Source of the DNA: Steroidobacteraceae bacterium
GTDB taxonomy: Bacteria; Pseudomonadota; Gammaproteobacteria; Steroidobacterales; Steroidobacteraceae
NCBI GenBank assembly: GCA_027531255.1
Contig: JAPZRU010000034.1
Coordinates: forward strand, 1 to 32,087
Direction of reading: 5' to 3'
Length of the DNA: 32,087 bases
Shown here: positions 8,227 to 18,127 of the stretch, piece by piece
Position numbering within the stretch: position 1 is the stretch's first letter
Layout: each line of letters starts with the position of its first letter
Notes under the pieces: model-generated
The model's database searches: none
What the model saw: only the letters and a program-made list of their open reading frames with translations
What the model was told of the DNA's origin: nothing
Translations under genes and position numbers: made by a program

Positions 8227-8766
8227 ATGAGCCGTCTGAAGGCGCACTACCGCGAGAAGATCGTGCCGAAGCTGATGCAGGAGCTCGGCGTGAAGAACCC
8301 CATGCAGGTGCCGCGTATCGAGAAGATCACGGTCAACATGGGGGTCGGCGAGGCGGTCGCCGACAAGAAGCTGATGGAGAACGCCGCGGGCGACCTGCAG
8401 AAGATCACCGGCCAGAAGCCGCTGCTCTGCAAGTCGAAGAAGTCGGTGGCGACCTTCAAGCTGCGCGAGGGCCTCGCGATCGGCGCGAAGGTCACGCTGC
8501 GCGGCGACCGCATGTACGAGTTCCTCGACCGCCTGATCACGGTGGCGATGCCGCGCATCCGCGACTTCCGCGGCGTGTCGGCGCGCTCCTTCGACGGCCG
8601 CGGCAACTACAACTTCGGCGTGAAGGAACAGATCATCTTCCCCGAGATCCAGTACGACCAGGTCGACAAGGTCCGGGGCATGGACATCACGATCACCACG
8701 ACGGCGACGGACGATAAGGCGGGACGCGCGCTGCTCGACGCCTTCAGCTTCCCCTTCCGCAAGTGA
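8227..8766 (+). CDS. rplE: 50S ribosomal protein L5
   Basis: The 179-residue product is the E. coli length. Features are [20 protein letters not shown], the [21 protein letters not shown] segment, and [27 protein letters not shown]5 binds 5S rRNA with L18 and contacts P-site tRNA. ATG at 8227 follows a GGATCGGAAC ribosome-binding region. It lies 35 nt after rplX, the widest gap so far in this operon, where the hairpin is found. Confidence 0.98.
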   Translation: MSRLKAHYREKIVPKLMQELGVKNPMQVPRIEKITVNMGVGEAVADKKLMENAAGDLQKITGQKPLLCKSKKSVATFKLREGLAIGAKVTLRGDRMYEFLDRLITVAMPRIRDFRGVSARSFDGRGNYNFGVKEQIIFPEIQYDQVDKVRGMDITITTTATDDKAGRALLDAFSFPFRK

Positions 8767-8811
8767 TCGGCCGCTAGGCGAGCCGCGACAGACACGCAGG
8801 AACATCAGGCC

Positions 8812-9117
8812 ATGGCCAAGACGAACATGCTGGAACGCGAGAAGCGCCGCGAGGCGCTCGCGAAGAAGTACGCCGCGAAGCGCGCGAAGCTGAAGGAACT
8901 GATCCGCAGCCCCTCCACCTCCGCCGAGGCGCGTGCCGAAGCGCAGGTCGCGCTCCAGAAGCTGCCCCGCGACTCGAACCCGGACCGCCAGCGCAACCGC
9001 TGTGCGATGACGGGCCGCCCGCGTGGCACGTACCGCAAGTTCGGCCTGGCCCGCACCAAGCTGCGCGAAGCGACGATGCGCGGGGACGTCCCCGGGCTCC
9101 GCAAGGCCAGCTGGTGA
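8812..9117 (+). CDS. rpsN: 30S ribosomal protein S14, zinc-free form
   Basis: The 101-residue product is the long, zinc-independent S14. It has the basic N-terminal helix ([20 protein letters not shown]) and the end [20 protein letters not shown]. Only one cysteine remains where zinc-binding S14 has two CxxC pairs. S14 is a late-assembling head protein. It follows rplE by 45 nt. Confidence 0.97.
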   Translation: MAKTNMLEREKRREALAKKYAAKRAKLKELIRSPSTSAEARAEAQVALQKLPRDSNPDRQRNRCAMTGRPRGTYRKFGLARTKLREATMRGDVPGLRKASW

Positions 9118-9134
9118 GCTAGAGGCAGTCACCC

Positions 9135-9530
9135 ATGAGCATGACCGACCCGATCGCCGACTTCATCACCCGCATCCGCAACGGCCAGTCCGCGCGGAAG
9201 ACGGAGATCAGCTGCCAGAGCTCCAAGCTCAAGGTGGCGCTGGCCACCGTGCTGCGCGACGAGGGCTACATCGCCGGCTTCGCCACCGCCTCCGAGGGCG
9301 GCAAGGAGACGCTGACGGTGCAGCTCAAGTACCACGACGGCCGACCGGTGATCGACCGCATCGAGCGCGTGAGCCGTCCCGGCCTGCGCACGTACCGCGG
9401 CAAGACCGCGCTGCCGAAGGTCCTCGGCGGCCTCGGCATCGCGATCGTCTCCACGTCGCAGGGCGTGATGACCGACAAGCAGGCGCGCGCGTCCGGCCAG
9501 GGCGGCGAAGTGCTCTGCGTCGTTAGCTAA
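9135..9530 (+). CDS. rpsH: 30S ribosomal protein S8
   Basis: The 131-residue product has the S8 start [18 protein letters not shown] and the C-terminal signature [13 protein letters not shown] followed by GGEVLC. S8 binds the central domain of 16S rRNA early in assembly. In E. coli it also represses translation of the spc operon. Here the order rplE-rpsN-rpsH-rplF is preserved, so the same control is possible. Confidence 0.98.
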   Translation: MSMTDPIADFITRIRNGQSARKTEISCQSSKLKVALATVLRDEGYIAGFATASEGGKETLTVQLKYHDGRPVIDRIERVSRPGLRTYRGKTALPKVLGGLGIAIVSTSQGVMTDKQARASGQGGEVLCVVS

Positions 9531-9544
9531 GAGGTAGCGACTCC

Positions 9545-10072
9545 ATGTCTCGCGTGGCCAAGAAGCCGGTCGACCTCCCGCAGGGAGTCACCGCCACCGT
9601 GTCGGCCGAGGCCGTCACCGTGAAGGGCGCCAAGGGTTCGCTGACGCTGCCGCTGCAGTCGGGCGTCTCCGTGGTGCAGGACAAGCAGACGCTGCAGGTG
9701 CAGGTCGCGAGCGCCGGGCTGCGTCCGGCCGGCGGCTCGACCCGCGCGCACCTCGCCAACATGGTGCAGGGCGTGTCGAAGGGCTACGAGAAGAAGCTCG
9801 AGCTCGTCGGCGTCGGCTACCGCGCCGCGGTGCAGGGCAAGACGCTGAACCTGACGCTGGGCTTCAGCCATCCGGTGGCCTACCTGGTCCCGGAGGGCAT
9901 CACGATCGTGACGCCGACTCAGACGGAGATCGTCGTGCAGGGCACGGATCGCCAGCGCGTCGGCCAGGTCGCCGCTGAGATCCGCGAATACCGTTCGCCC
10001 GAGCCGTACAAGGGCAAGGGCGTCCGCTACTCGGGCGAGAAGATCGAGCTCAAGGAAGCGAAGAAGAAGTAA
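9545..10072 (+). CDS. rplF: 50S ribosomal protein L6
   Basis: The 175-residue product begins [15 protein letters not shown] and carries the two repeated L6 folds, [19 protein letters not shown] in the middle, and the signature [16 protein letters not shown] near the end. L6 lies near the sarcin-ricin loop and the factor-binding site. The length is close to E. coli (177). rplR begins 5 nt after the stop. Confidence 0.98.
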   Translation: MSRVAKKPVDLPQGVTATVSAEAVTVKGAKGSLTLPLQSGVSVVQDKQTLQVQVASAGLRPAGGSTRAHLANMVQGVSKGYEKKLELVGVGYRAAVQGKTLNLTLGFSHPVAYLVPEGITIVTPTQTEIVVQGTDRQRVGQVAAEIREYRSPEPYKGKGVRYSGEKIELKEAKKK

Positions 10073-10077
10073 GCGCC

Positions 10078-10443
10078 ATGAAGAAGATCATCGACAAGAA
10101 GGCCATCCGCCTCCGCCGCGCCGCACGCACCCGCGCGAAGATCGCGGAGCTCCGCGTGGCGCGCCTGACGGTGCACCGCACGCCGCGGCACATGTACGCG
10201 CAGATCATCGACGCGGAGCACGGCAAGGTGCTGGCGTCCGCCTCGACCGTGCAGGAGACCGTCAAGGGCGGGCTCAAGGGCACGGGCAACTCGGACGCGG
10301 CCAAGGCCGTCGGCCGAGCGATCGCCGAGCGCGCCAGGGCCGTCGGCATCACGAAGGTCGCGTTCGACCGTTCCGGCTTCCGCTACCACGGGCGCGTGAA
10401 GGCGCTCGCGGATGCCGCGCGCGAGAGCGGGCTCGAGTTCTAA
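10078..10443 (+). CDS. rplR: 50S ribosomal protein L18
   Basis: The 121-residue product begins with the basic tail [21 protein letters not shown] that binds 5S rRNA. It contains [29 protein letters not shown] and the C-terminal [21 protein letters not shown]18 delivers 5S rRNA to the 50S subunit with L5. The start follows rplF by 5 nt, and a 71-nt gap without visible signal separates it from rpsE. Confidence 0.98.
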   Translation: MKKIIDKKAIRLRRAARTRAKIAELRVARLTVHRTPRHMYAQIIDAEHGKVLASASTVQETVKGGLKGTGNSDAAKAVGRAIAERARAVGITKVAFDRSGFRYHGRVKALADAARESGLEF

Positions 10444-10514
10444 GGTCCGAGACTCACGAACGTCCACCGTCCGGCGCCACGGCGCCGGGATCCGGCAGCA
10501 ACAGGTACTGAAAC

Positions 10515-11021
10515 ATGGCGAGACCCGAGAAGACGTCCTCCGGCGACGACCTGATCGAGAAGCTGGTCGCGGTCAACCGCACGGCCAAGGTCGTGAAGGG
10601 CGGCCGTCAGTTCGGCTTCACCGCGCTCACCGTCGTCGGCGACGGCGCCGGTCGAGTCGGCTTCGGCTACGGCAAGGCCCGCGAGGTCCCGACCGCGATC
10701 GCGAAGGCGATGCAGGCGGCCCGGAAGAACATGCTGAGCGTGCCGCTGAAGCAGGACTCGATCCACTACGCGGTGAAGGGCCGTCACGGCACGACGCGCG
10801 TGTACATGCAGCCCGCCTCGGGCGGTACCGGCGTGATCGCCGGCGGCGGCATGCGCGCGGTGTTCGAGTGCGCGGGCGTGCGCAACGTGCTCGCGAAGAG
10901 CTACGGCTCGCGCAACCCCATCAACGTCGTGCGGGCGACCTTCGACGCGCTCGCGCGCATCGCCTCGCCGGACGACATCGCCGCCAAGCGCGGCAAGTCG
11001 GTGGACGAGATCCTGGCCTGA
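10515..11021 (+). CDS. rpsE: 30S ribosomal protein S5
   Basis: The 168-residue product has the S5 N-terminal double-stranded RNA-binding-like domain ([24 protein letters not shown] and [11 protein letters not shown]) and the C-terminal [15 protein letters not shown] and [11 protein letters not shown]. The segment [14 protein letters not shown] is the fidelity loop where spectinomycin-resistance and ram changes occur in E. coli. No deviation from the sensitive pattern is obvious. ATG at 10515 gives a normal N-terminus. Confidence 0.98.
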   Translation: MARPEKTSSGDDLIEKLVAVNRTAKVVKGGRQFGFTALTVVGDGAGRVGFGYGKAREVPTAIAKAMQAARKNMLSVPLKQDSIHYAVKGRHGTTRVYMQPASGGTGVIAGGGMRAVFECAGVRNVLAKSYGSRNPINVVRATFDALARIASPDDIAAKRGKSVDEILA

Positions 11022-11082
11022 GGCGCGAGCCTCCGGACTCCCGGGACCGACTCCTCCGACACAGGCACTTGAGAGTAGAGAC

Positions 11083-11265
11083 ATGAGCGGCAAGATCAAG
11101 GTGACGCTGAAGAAGAGCGTCGCGGGGCAGCTGAAGAGCATCCAGCAGTCGGTGCGCGGCCTCGGCCTGCGCCGGATCGGCCATGCGGTCGAGGTCATCG
11201 ACACGCCGGCCAACCGCGGAATGATCAATACCGCCGGGCACCTGCTCGCGGTGGAGAAGGCTTAA
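11083..11265 (+). CDS. rpmD: 50S ribosomal protein L30
   Basis: The 60-residue product is the bacterial short L30: [12 protein letters not shown] at the start, then [26 protein letters not shown]. Length matches the family (58-60). It is followed after 3 nt by rplO, the usual order. It is preceded by a 61-nt gap containing only a modest ribosome-binding site (GAGAGTAGAG). Confidence 0.96.
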   Translation: MSGKIKVTLKKSVAGQLKSIQQSVRGLGLRRIGHAVEVIDTPANRGMINTAGHLLAVEKA

Positions 11266-11268
11266 GTC

Positions 11269-11709
11269 ATGAAGTTGAACAGCATCAAGCCGGCCACCGG
11301 CGCCAAGCGTCCCAAGCTGCGAGTCGGTCGCGGCGCGTCCGCCGGCCAGGGCAAGACCTGCGGCCGCGGCGTCAAGGGCCAGCGCGCGCGCAAGGGCGGT
11401 TATCACAAGGTCGGCTTCGAAGGCGGCCAGATGCCGCTGCAGCGGCGCCTGCCGAAGATGGGCTTCCGGTCGGCGATCAAGCGCACGCGCGGCGAGATCA
11501 CGCTCGAGACGCTGACCAAGATCGCCGCCACCAACGGCGGTGCGGTGGACCTCGCGGCGCTCAAGGCGGCCAGCGCCGTGCCGGCCGGCATCGAGAAGGT
11601 CAAGGTCATCCTGTCCGGCGAGGTCGGCGGTGCCGTCACCGTGCGCGGGCTGGCCGTGACCAAGGGCGCGCGCACCGCGATCGAAGCGGCGGGCGGCAAG
11701 GTCGAGTGA
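11269..11709 (+). CDS. rplO: 50S ribosomal protein L15
   Basis: The 146-residue product has the glycine/arginine-rich extended N-terminal arm ([27 protein letters not shown]) that penetrates 23S rRNA, the [17 protein letters not shown] signature, and a C-terminal globular domain. L15 is a late-assembly protein of the 50S subunit. Length is the family norm (144 in E. coli). It is directly followed by secY. Confidence 0.98.
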   Translation: MKLNSIKPATGAKRPKLRVGRGASAGQGKTCGRGVKGQRARKGGYHKVGFEGGQMPLQRRLPKMGFRSAIKRTRGEITLETLTKIAATNGGAVDLAALKAASAVPAGIEKVKVILSGEVGGAVTVRGLAVTKGARTAIEAAGGKVE

Positions 11710-11756
11710 TCGCCCGGTAATCCCGGCCCGATCCTCACTGCGAACGAGGCGAAGAC

Positions 11757-13124
11757 TTGTCCAGCTCAGCCAATCCGATGGCAGGCCTCGGCGACGCGAC
11801 GCGTCTGACCGAGATCCGTCAGCGGCTGTTGTTCCTGCTCGGCGGCCTGATCGTGTACCGCATCGGCACCTTCGTGCCGACGCCGGGCATCGATCCGGCC
11901 GCGCTCGCGCAGTTCTTCGAGCAGCAGGAAGGCACGATCCTCGGCCTGTTCAACATGTTCTCGGGCGGCGCGCTGTCGCGCCTCTCGATCTTCGCGCTGG
12001 GCGTCATGCCCTACATCTCGGCCTCGATCATCATCCAGATGGTCGCGGTCATCTACGGCCCGTGGGCGCAGCTCCGCAAGGAAGGCGAGTCCGGCCGGCG
12101 CAAGATCACGCACTACACGCGCATCGCGACTCTGTTCCTGGCGATCTTCCAGGGTCTCGGCGCGGCCTACGCGTTCCACAACCAGGGCGTGGTCCAGGCC
12201 GGCATGCCGATGTGGTACTTCCTGCTGGTCGCGACGGTCACGCTGACCACCGGCACGATGTTCCTGATGTGGCTCGGCGAGCAGATCACCGAGCGCGGCA
12301 TCGGCAACGGCATCTCGATGATCATCCTCGCGGGCATCATCGCCGGCCTGCCTGCGGCGCTCGGCAGCACCTTCGAGCAGGTGCGCACCGGCGAGATGAA
12401 CCCGGCCTTCGCGATCCTGCTGCTGCTGCTGATCGGCGCAGTGACGCTGTTCGTGGTGTTCGTCGAGAGCGGGCAGCGCCGGATCGCGGTGAACTACGCG
12501 AAGCGGATGGTCGGCCGGCGCATGCTGGCGGGCCAGGCCAGCCACCTGCCGTTCAAGCTGAACATGTCGGGCGTGATCCCGCCGATCTTCGCGTCCAGCC
12601 TGCTGCTGTTTCCGGCCACGCTGGCGAGCTTCGCCGGCACGGGCGCGGGCGAGGACGGCACCGCCGGGGCGTTCAAGACGTTCATGCAGAACCTGTCGGC
12701 CGCGCTCGGCTACGGCCAGCCGCTGCACATGGCCCTGTATGCCGCGCTGATCATCTTCTTCTGCTTCTTCTACACCGGCCTGGTGTTCAACTCGCGCGAG
12801 ACCGCCGACAACCTGAAGAAGGCCGGCGCGTTCATCCCGGGCATCCGGCCGGGCCAGCAGACCGGCGAGTACATCGACAAGGTGCTGTCGCGGCTCACGC
12901 TGTGGGGCGCGATCTACGTCACCGCGGTGTGCCTGCTGCCGGAGATCCTGATCTCGTGGGGCAACGTGCCGTTCTACTTCGGCGGTACCTCGCTCCTGAT
13001 CATCGTCGTGGTCGTGATGGACTTCATCGCCCAGTTGCGAGCCCACATGATGTCGCACCAGTACGAAGGGTTGATCAAGAAGGCCAACCTGCGCGGCGCC
13101 GGACGTCCCGGCCAGCTGCGGTGA
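11757..13124 (+). CDS. secY: Preprotein translocase subunit SecY (TTG start)
   Basis: The 455-residue product has about ten transmembrane helices and the SecY signatures [17 protein letters not shown] in TM2 and [14 protein letters not shown] in TM4. It also has the cytoplasmic loop with [17 protein letters not shown] before the last two helices. It forms the protein-conducting channel with SecE and SecG. The likely start is TTG at 11757, with GAGGCGAAG 5-13 nt upstream. The first ATG, at 11778, would remove seven residues and has no ribosome-binding site. A rare start codon would lower SecY translation relative to the ribosomal proteins upstream. Confidence 0.97.
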   Translation: MSSSANPMAGLGDATRLTEIRQRLLFLLGGLIVYRIGTFVPTPGIDPAALAQFFEQQEGTILGLFNMFSGGALSRLSIFALGVMPYISASIIIQMVAVIYGPWAQLRKEGESGRRKITHYTRIATLFLAIFQGLGAAYAFHNQGVVQAGMPMWYFLLVATVTLTTGTMFLMWLGEQITERGIGNGISMIILAGIIAGLPAALGSTFEQVRTGEMNPAFAILLLLLIGAVTLFVVFVESGQRRIAVNYAKRMVGRRMLAGQASHLPFKLNMSGVIPPIFASSLLLFPATLASFAGTGAGEDGTAGAFKTFMQNLSAALGYGQPLHMALYAALIIFFCFFYTGLVFNSRETADNLKKAGAFIPGIRPGQQTGEYIDKVLSRLTLWGAIYVTAVCLLPEILISWGNVPFYFGGTSLLIIVVVVMDFIAQLRAHMMSHQYEGLIKKANLRGAGRPGQLR

Positions 13125-13164
13125 GCCGCGGTCAGCCCCCTGAATTCAAGAGTCGAGGCCTGCC

Positions 13165-13278
13165 ATGAAAGTCCGTCCGTCCGTCAAGAAGATCTGCAAG
13201 AACTGCAAGGTCGTACGCCGCCGCGGCGTGGTCTACATCATCTGCTCGGACGCCCGGCACAAGCAGCGCCAAGGCTGA
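13165..13278 (+). CDS. rpmJ: 50S ribosomal protein L36, zinc-binding form
   Basis: This small gene encodes 37 residues starting [19 protein letters not shown] and ending HKQRQG. Cys11, Cys14, Cys27 and His32 form the zinc ribbon of the C+ form of L36. The ATG at 13165 lies 40 nt after secY. Bacteria with the C- form use a zinc-free L36 in starvation; whether one exists elsewhere is unknown. The direct secY-rpmJ neighbourhood without infA is the gammaproteobacterial arrangement. Confidence 0.96.
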   Translation: MKVRPSVKKICKNCKVVRRRGVVYIICSDARHKQRQG

Positions 13279-13291
13279 CCGGGGCTGCCCG

Positions 13292-13308
13292 GGTCGGTGC
13301 GGCCGACC
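13292..13308 (+). terminator. Small hairpin after rpmJ
   Basis: GGTCGG (13292-13297) pairs with CCGACC (13303-13308) around TGCGG, 13 nt after the rpmJ stop and abutting the alpha-operon promoter. There is no T-run, so it would be at best a weak end to the spc transcript. Confidence 0.3.
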
Positions 13309-13337
13309 TTGAGGGAAACCGGGTCTTCGGCTATAGT
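13309..13337 (+). promoter_or_regulatory. Sigma-70-like promoter of the alpha operon
   Basis: TTGAGG at 13309-13314 and TATAGT at 13332-13337 are separated by 17 bp. Transcription would begin near 13344, giving a leader of about 113 nt before rpsM. The leader contains a GC-rich hairpin (CGGGGC pairing with GCCCCG around 13375-13390), a T6 run at 13422-13427, and GGTC/GACC pairing at 13430-13441. In E. coli the alpha-operon leader folds into a pseudoknot bound by S4; I cannot confirm that fold here. Confidence 0.7.
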
Positions 13338-13456
13338 GTTGCGCTTTTTCCGCGGCACTTCGTCGAGGCCCGGGCGGGGCGGGAGCCCCGGCCGAGCTTC
13401 GTAACGCATTGTCGTCATTGATTTTTTAAGGTCTTGAGACCGAAAGGCTAGGAACG

Positions 13457-13837
13457 ATGGCACGCATCGCCGGCATCAACATCCCGATGAACAAGCACAT
13501 CGTCATCGGGCTGACGCATATCTTCGGCATCGGTCGCACGGCCGCCCGGAAGGCCTGCGAGGTCGCGGGCGTGGATCCGACCACCAAGACCAAGGACCTC
13601 ACCGAGGCCGAGGTCGCAGCGCTGCGCTCGTTCATCCAGCGCCTGACGGTCGAGGGCGACCTCCGTCGCGAGACCGCGATGAACATCAAGCGGCTCATGG
13701 ACATGGGCAGCTACCGCGGCATGCGGCACCGCAAGGGCCTGCCGATGCGCGGCCAGCGCACCCGCACGAACGCGCGCACCCGGAAGGGCCCGCGCAAGCA
13801 GGCTGTGAAGCTGAACGCGCCCCCGGGCAAGGCCTAA
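13457..13837 (+). CDS. rpsM: 30S ribosomal protein S13
   Basis: The 126-residue product begins [27 protein letters not shown] with the helix-turn-helix-like S13 fold. It has [27 protein letters not shown] near the C-terminus, which reaches the P-site tRNA. It is slightly longer than E. coli S13 (118) because of the terminal [10 protein letters not shown]. It is the first gene of the alpha operon. Confidence 0.98.
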   Translation: MARIAGINIPMNKHIVIGLTHIFGIGRTAARKACEVAGVDPTTKTKDLTEAEVAALRSFIQRLTVEGDLRRETAMNIKRLMDMGSYRGMRHRKGLPMRGQRTRTNARTRKGPRKQAVKLNAPPGKA

Positions 13838-13954
13838 CCCCCGGCGCGCCCCCGGGTTCCTCGATCCGCCGCGCCAGCGGCCGGAATCGGGCCCCACGGC
13901 GGCGACCGGACGACCGAACACGATCGAAAGACACGAACTCAGGAAGGCTCGCGA

Positions 13955-14368
13955 ATGGCCGATCAGAAGCAGGGCGGACAGCAGGGCAACAAGGGCCCGC
14001 GCGTCAAGAAGGTCCGCCGCCAGGTCTCGGACGCCGTGGCCCACGTGCACGCGTCGTTCAACAACACGATCATCACGATCACCGACCGTCAGGGGAACGT
14101 GCTGTCGTGGGCGACCAGCGGTGGCTGCGGCTTCCGCGGCAGCCGCAAGAGCACGCCGTTCGCCGCGCAGGTCGCCGCCGAGAAGGCCGGCAACGCGGTG
14201 CAGGAATACGGCGTCCGCAACGTCGAGGTGCGCGTGAAGGGCCCCGGCCCCGGCCGCGAGTCCGCGGTGCGCGCGCTGAACAACTGCGGCCTCAAGATCA
14301 CGAGCATCTCGGACGTCACGCCGATTCCGCACAACGGCTGCCGTCCCCCGAAGAAGCGCCGCGTCTGA
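13955..14368 (+). CDS. rpsK: 30S ribosomal protein S11
   Basis: The 137-residue product contains [37 protein letters not shown], the signature [17 protein letters not shown], and the end [11 protein letters not shown], all diagnostic of S11 in the platform. The N-terminal [18 protein letters not shown] extension is basic and variable. It follows rpsM by 117 nt, in which no gene or clear terminator is visible. Confidence 0.98.
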   Translation: MADQKQGGQQGNKGPRVKKVRRQVSDAVAHVHASFNNTIITITDRQGNVLSWATSGGCGFRGSRKSTPFAAQVAAEKAGNAVQEYGVRNVEVRVKGPGPGRESAVRALNNCGLKITSISDVTPIPHNGCRPPKKRRV

Positions 14369-14391
14369 CGCGAGCCACAGGTACCACAGAC

Positions 14392-15015
14392 ATGGCACGT
14401 TACCTCGGTCCCAAGTGCAAGCTCTCGCGTCGCGAGGGCACCGACCTGTTCCTGAAGAGCGGCGCGAAGCCGCTCGAGTCGAAGTGCAAGCTCGAAGTGC
14501 CGCCGGGCGGCATCAAGGGCGAGCGCAAGCAGCGCCTGTCCGACTACGGCGTGCAGCTGCGCGAGAAGCAGAAGCTGCGCCGCATGTACGGCGTGCTCGA
14601 GCGCCAGTTCCGGAACTACTACCACAAGGCTGCGGGCCGCCCGGGTGCGACCGGCGAGAACCTGCTGCAGTACCTCGAGCGCCGCCTCGACAACGTGGTC
14701 TACCGCATGGGCTTCGCCGCCACGCGCGCCGAAGCGCGCCAGCTTGTCAGCCACAAGGGCGTGACGGTGAACGGCAAGGTCGTGAACGTGCCGTCGTACC
14801 AGTGCAACGCCGGCGACGTCGTCGAGGTGCGCGAGCACGCGAAGACGCAGGGCCGCGTGGCCGCCGCGCTCGCGATGGCGGCGCAGTCCGGCTTCCCGGA
14901 CTGGGTGCTCGTCGACGAGAAGAAGATGGCGGGTACGCTGAAGTCGGTGCCGGAGCGGGACGAGATCCTGCCGGACATCAACGAGAACCTCGTCGTCGAG
15001 TTGTATTCGAAGTAA
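14392..15015 (+). CDS. rpsD: 30S ribosomal protein S4
   Basis: The 207-residue product begins [19 protein letters not shown] and carries the S4 RNA-binding domain near residues 97-150 ([28 protein letters not shown]). It has cysteines at 9 and 32 but not the four-cysteine zinc site, so it is the zinc-free form. S4 nucleates 30S assembly and in E. coli represses the alpha operon by binding the rpsM leader. The ATG at 14392 is 23 nt after rpsK. Confidence 0.98.
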   Translation: MARYLGPKCKLSRREGTDLFLKSGAKPLESKCKLEVPPGGIKGERKQRLSDYGVQLREKQKLRRMYGVLERQFRNYYHKAAGRPGATGENLLQYLERRLDNVVYRMGFAATRAEARQLVSHKGVTVNGKVVNVPSYQCNAGDVVEVREHAKTQGRVAAALAMAAQSGFPDWVLVDEKKMAGTLKSVPERDEILPDINENLVVELYSK

Positions 15016-15072
15016 GCGTCGGTGCGAATTCGCGAGCCGCTTCCGTTCGAACTAGCCATACAGGATTCCACC

Positions 15073-16119
15073 ATGCAGGGTGCCGGTCTCACGTCGAGCA
15101 TGACGTCTGGTCTGACGTCGGGTCTCGCCTTTGGCGAGTTCCTGAAGCCCCGCGTCGTGAAGGTCACGCCGCAGGGTCCGCGCCACGCGCGCGTGGTCAT
15201 CGAGCCGTTCGAGCGCGGGTTCGGTCACACGCTCGGCAACGCGCTTCGTCGCGTGCTGCTGTCGTCGCTGCCGGGTGCCGCGATCACCGAGGTCGAGATC
15301 GACGGCGTGCTCCACGAGTACACCTCGATCGAGGGCGTGCAGGAGGACGTGGTGGACGTGCTGCTGAACCTCAAGCAGGTCGCGATCCGCATGCACGCCC
15401 GCGACGAGTCGGAGCTCCGGCTCGTCAAGAAGGGCCCCGGCCCGGTCAAGGCTGGAGACATCCAGGGTGACCACGACGTCGAGATCCTGAATCCCGAGCT
15501 CGTGATCGCGAACCTGACGAAGGCCGGCGAGCTCAACATGACGCTCAAGGTCGAGCGCGGCCGCGGCTACCGTCCGGCCGTCGCGCGCGGCTTCGAGGAG
15601 CAGACCCGCCCGATCGGCCGGCTGCAGCTCGACGCCTCGTTCTCGCCGGTGCGTCGCGTCACCTACAACGTCGAGGCCGCGCGCGTCGAGCAGCGCACCG
15701 ACCTCGACAAGCTGATCATCGACATCGAGACGAACGGCACGATCGACCCGGAGGAGGCGATCCGTCGCGCCGGCGGCATCCTGAAGGACCAGCTGTCGGT
15801 GTTCGTCGACCTGCAGGGCCAGGAAGAGGGCCAGAAGCAGCAGGTCGAAACGCAGTTCGACCCGATCCTGCTGCGGCCGGTGGACGAGCTCGAGCTCACG
15901 GTGCGCTCGGCGAACTGCCTCAAGGCCGAGAACATCCACTACATCGGCGACCTGGTTCAGCGCACGGAGGTCGAGCTGCTGCGCACGCCGAACCTCGGCA
16001 AGAAGTCGCTCACCGAGATCAAGGAAGTGCTGGAGAGCCACGGGCTGGCGCTCGGCATGCGGCTCGACGGCTGGCCGCCGGTGAACCTGCGGCGGGAAGA
16101 CGAATACAAGACCGCCTGA
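15073..16119 (+). CDS. rpoA: RNA polymerase alpha subunit with N-terminal insertion
   Basis: The 348-residue product has the N-terminal dimerisation domain ([27 protein letters not shown]), the helix VYSWS-type region replaced by [13 protein letters not shown], and the C-terminal DNA- and activator-contacting domain ([20 protein letters not shown]). E. coli alpha has 329 residues. Most of the excess is at the start: 15 extra residues before EFLKPR, partly built from a 12-nt tandem repeat encoding TSGL twice. ATG at 15073 is preferred because AGGATTCCACC precedes it. The GTG at 15022 in the same frame has no support. Confidence 0.97.
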   Translation: MQGAGLTSSMTSGLTSGLAFGEFLKPRVVKVTPQGPRHARVVIEPFERGFGHTLGNALRRVLLSSLPGAAITEVEIDGVLHEYTSIEGVQEDVVDVLLNLKQVAIRMHARDESELRLVKKGPGPVKAGDIQGDHDVEILNPELVIANLTKAGELNMTLKVERGRGYRPAVARGFEEQTRPIGRLQLDASFSPVRRVTYNVEAARVEQRTDLDKLIIDIETNGTIDPEEAIRRAGGILKDQLSVFVDLQGQEEGQKQQVETQFDPILLRPVDELELTVRSANCLKAENIHYIGDLVQRTEVELLRTPNLGKKSLTEIKEVLESHGLALGMRLDGWPPVNLRREDEYKTA

Positions 16120-16205
16120 CGGCGGAAGAGGGGCGGCCCCCAGGAACGGGGCCGCAGGCAAGACGGCCTGACTACGTCCCGCCAGATTTGTAGAGAACAC
16201 GAACC

Positions 16206-16637
16206 ATGCGCCACCAACTCTCCGGCCGCCAGCTGTCCCGCAACAGCTCGCACCGCCACGCGCTGATGCGAAACCTCGCCGCGGCGCTGCTGCGCTACGA
16301 GACGATCCGCACCACGGTGCCGAAGGCGAAGGAACTGCGCCGCGTCGTCGAGCCGATCATCACGATGGGCAAGACCGACACCGTCGCCGCGCGCCGTCGC
16401 GCGTTCGCGAAGCTGCGCGACGCCGCGCTGGTCGAGAAGCTGTTCACGGATCTCGGCCCGCGCTTCGCGGCCCGCAGCGGCGGCTACACGCGCATCCTGA
16501 AGATGGAGCCGCGCCCGGGCGACAACGCCGACATGGCGCTGATGCAGCTCGTCGAGGCGCCGAAGGCGGCCGAGAGCGAGCAGCCGGCGGCCGACGCGAA
16601 GCCGGCCCGCAAGCCGCGCGCGAAGAAGGCGGCCTGA
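16206..16637 (+). CDS. rplQ: 50S ribosomal protein L17
   Basis: The 143-residue product begins [24 protein letters not shown] and has the core segments [15 protein letters not shown] and [20 protein letters not shown]. It is the last gene of the alpha operon. The final 25 residues are lysine-, alanine- and proline-rich, longer than E. coli L17 (127), as often seen in this family. A strong terminator follows 67 nt later. Confidence 0.98.
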   Translation: MRHQLSGRQLSRNSSHRHALMRNLAAALLRYETIRTTVPKAKELRRVVEPIITMGKTDTVAARRRAFAKLRDAALVEKLFTDLGPRFAARSGGYTRILKMEPRPGDNADMALMQLVEAPKAAESEQPAADAKPARKPRAKKAA

Positions 16638-16704
16638 AAGGCCGCGCCGCGCCAGAACCGTAGTCCAGCGATTCCCGGCCTCGCGCCGGAGTCGCCATAG
16701 TGGT

Positions 16705-16734
16705 GGCCCCGGGTAACCCCCGGGGCCTTTTTTT
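16705..16734 (+). terminator. Strong intrinsic terminator of the alpha operon
   Basis: GGCCCCGGG (16705-16713) pairs perfectly with CCCGGGGCC (16719-16727) around TAACC, followed by seven Ts (16728-16734). It is the clearest Rho-independent terminator in the window and marks the end of the ribosomal supercluster. Confidence 0.95.
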
Positions 16735-16842
16735 GCAAGGCGCTCCGAACGCCGGCTTCGGCCGGGTGCAGCCGTTCGCGCAATTGCGAGGCGCTTCGAC
16801 CTGGACCTGGTTCGCCGCGGTGGGCGAAGTCCCGCCCTGACG

Positions 16843-18074
16843 TCAGCGCGGCGCGGCGACCGTCGGCAGGTAGCGCGGCACCACGCGCGCCCGCGCGCGC
16901 TGCTCGAACGCGTACGCGGCCGCCAGCAGTTTGGCGTCGGTCCACGCGGTGCCGTAGAAGCTCAGGCCCACCGGCAGCCCGTGCACCGTGCCCATCGGCA
17001 CGGTCACGTGCGGGTAGCCGGCGACGGCCGCCAGCTGGCTGCTCGACGGTCCCGAGTAGTGGTCGCCGTTCACGAGGTCGGTCTGCCACGCGGGCCCTGC
17101 CAGCGCGCGACGCCGATGCGGAGTCCGCGGAGCGCGTCCGGCCGCAGCGCCCACGCGTAGTCGCGCCGGCGCGCATCGGCCTCGCGCGTCGCCGGGTCGG
17201 CGGGGTCGGTGCCCGCCATCGCGGCGAGCAGCAGCGCGGCGTCGCGCACCGTCGCGGTCATCGGTCCGGCGGTGTCCTGCGTCGCGGAGATCGGTACGAC
17301 GTGCGTGCGCGAGACTAGGCCTACCGTCGGCTTCACGCCGACGATCCCGTTGGCCGAGGCGGGGCACACGATCGAGCCGTCGGTCTCGGTGCCGATCGCC
17401 CCGGCCGCGAGGCTCGCGCTGACCGCGACCGCGCTGCCGCTCGACGAGCCGCAGGGATTCCGGTCGAGCACGTGCGGATTGCGCACGAGCCCGCCGACCG
17501 CGCTCCAGCCGCTGGTCGAGGTCGTCGAGCGGAAGTTCGCCCACTCCGACAGATTCGCCTTGCCGAGCACGACCACGCCGGCCGCGCGCAGGCGCGCGAT
17601 CGCGGCTGCGTCGCGGGCCGTGGAGTTGTCGCGCAGCGCGAGCGAACCGGCCGTCGTCGGCAGCGGATCCGCGGTCTCCACGTTGTCCTTCACGAGGATC
17701 GGCACGCCGTGCAGCGGGCCGCGGACGCGGCCGGCACGGCGCTCGGCGTCGAGCGCCGCGATCCGCGCGAGGTAGGCCTCCACGAGCGCATCGCTCGTCA
17801 CGCGGCCGGCCGCGAGGTCGTCTGCAACCTCGGCCAGGGTGCGGCCCTCGAGCGCGAGCGCCAGCGACGGCAGATCGAGCCCGGCGACCGCGCCGACGTT
17901 CGCGATCGCCGCGGGCGAGCTTGCCGGCGAGGCCGACTCCGGGGACGTCGCCGGCGCGGCGAGCAGTCCCAGCACGGCGAGAACCGCGATCGCCTTCGCG
18001 CACACATCGACCCTCGCTCCGGCGGCGTGGACGCGAGCAGGCCGGTCGACGGGTCGGCAGACGGAGTCGATCAT
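16843..18074 (-). pseudogene. Amidase-signature enzyme, broken by internal deletions
   Basis: Two reading frames together resemble a secreted amidase/peptide amidase. The N-terminal part (18074 down to about 17100) has a hydrophobic signal-like segment (AIAVLAVLGLLAAPA). It also has the amidase-signature catalytic pieces: Lys in GVPILVKDN, the GSSSGS glycine-serine loop, and the nucleophile region ETDGSIVCPA. After LRGLRIGVAR the frame breaks, and a second frame carries the end of the same family: GPAWQTDLVNGDHYSG, AGYPHVTVPMGTVHGLPVGLSFYG. About 100-150 residues normally between these parts are absent. A second, in-frame loss of about 25 residues is suspected in IAALDAERR. ATG at 18074 has GAGGA upstream; GTG at 18005 would give a shorter leader peptide. 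The gene is very unlikely to make active enzyme. Confidence 0.8.
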
Positions 18075-18127
18075 CTCTGTTGTCCTCGACGGAATGGCGG
18101 CCGTGGCACCGGTGCGGCTGATCGTCC

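Noticed and set aside
15022-15072. Upstream GTG start for rpoA
   Set aside because: It would add 17 residues without family support, and the ATG at 15073 has a better ribosome-binding site.
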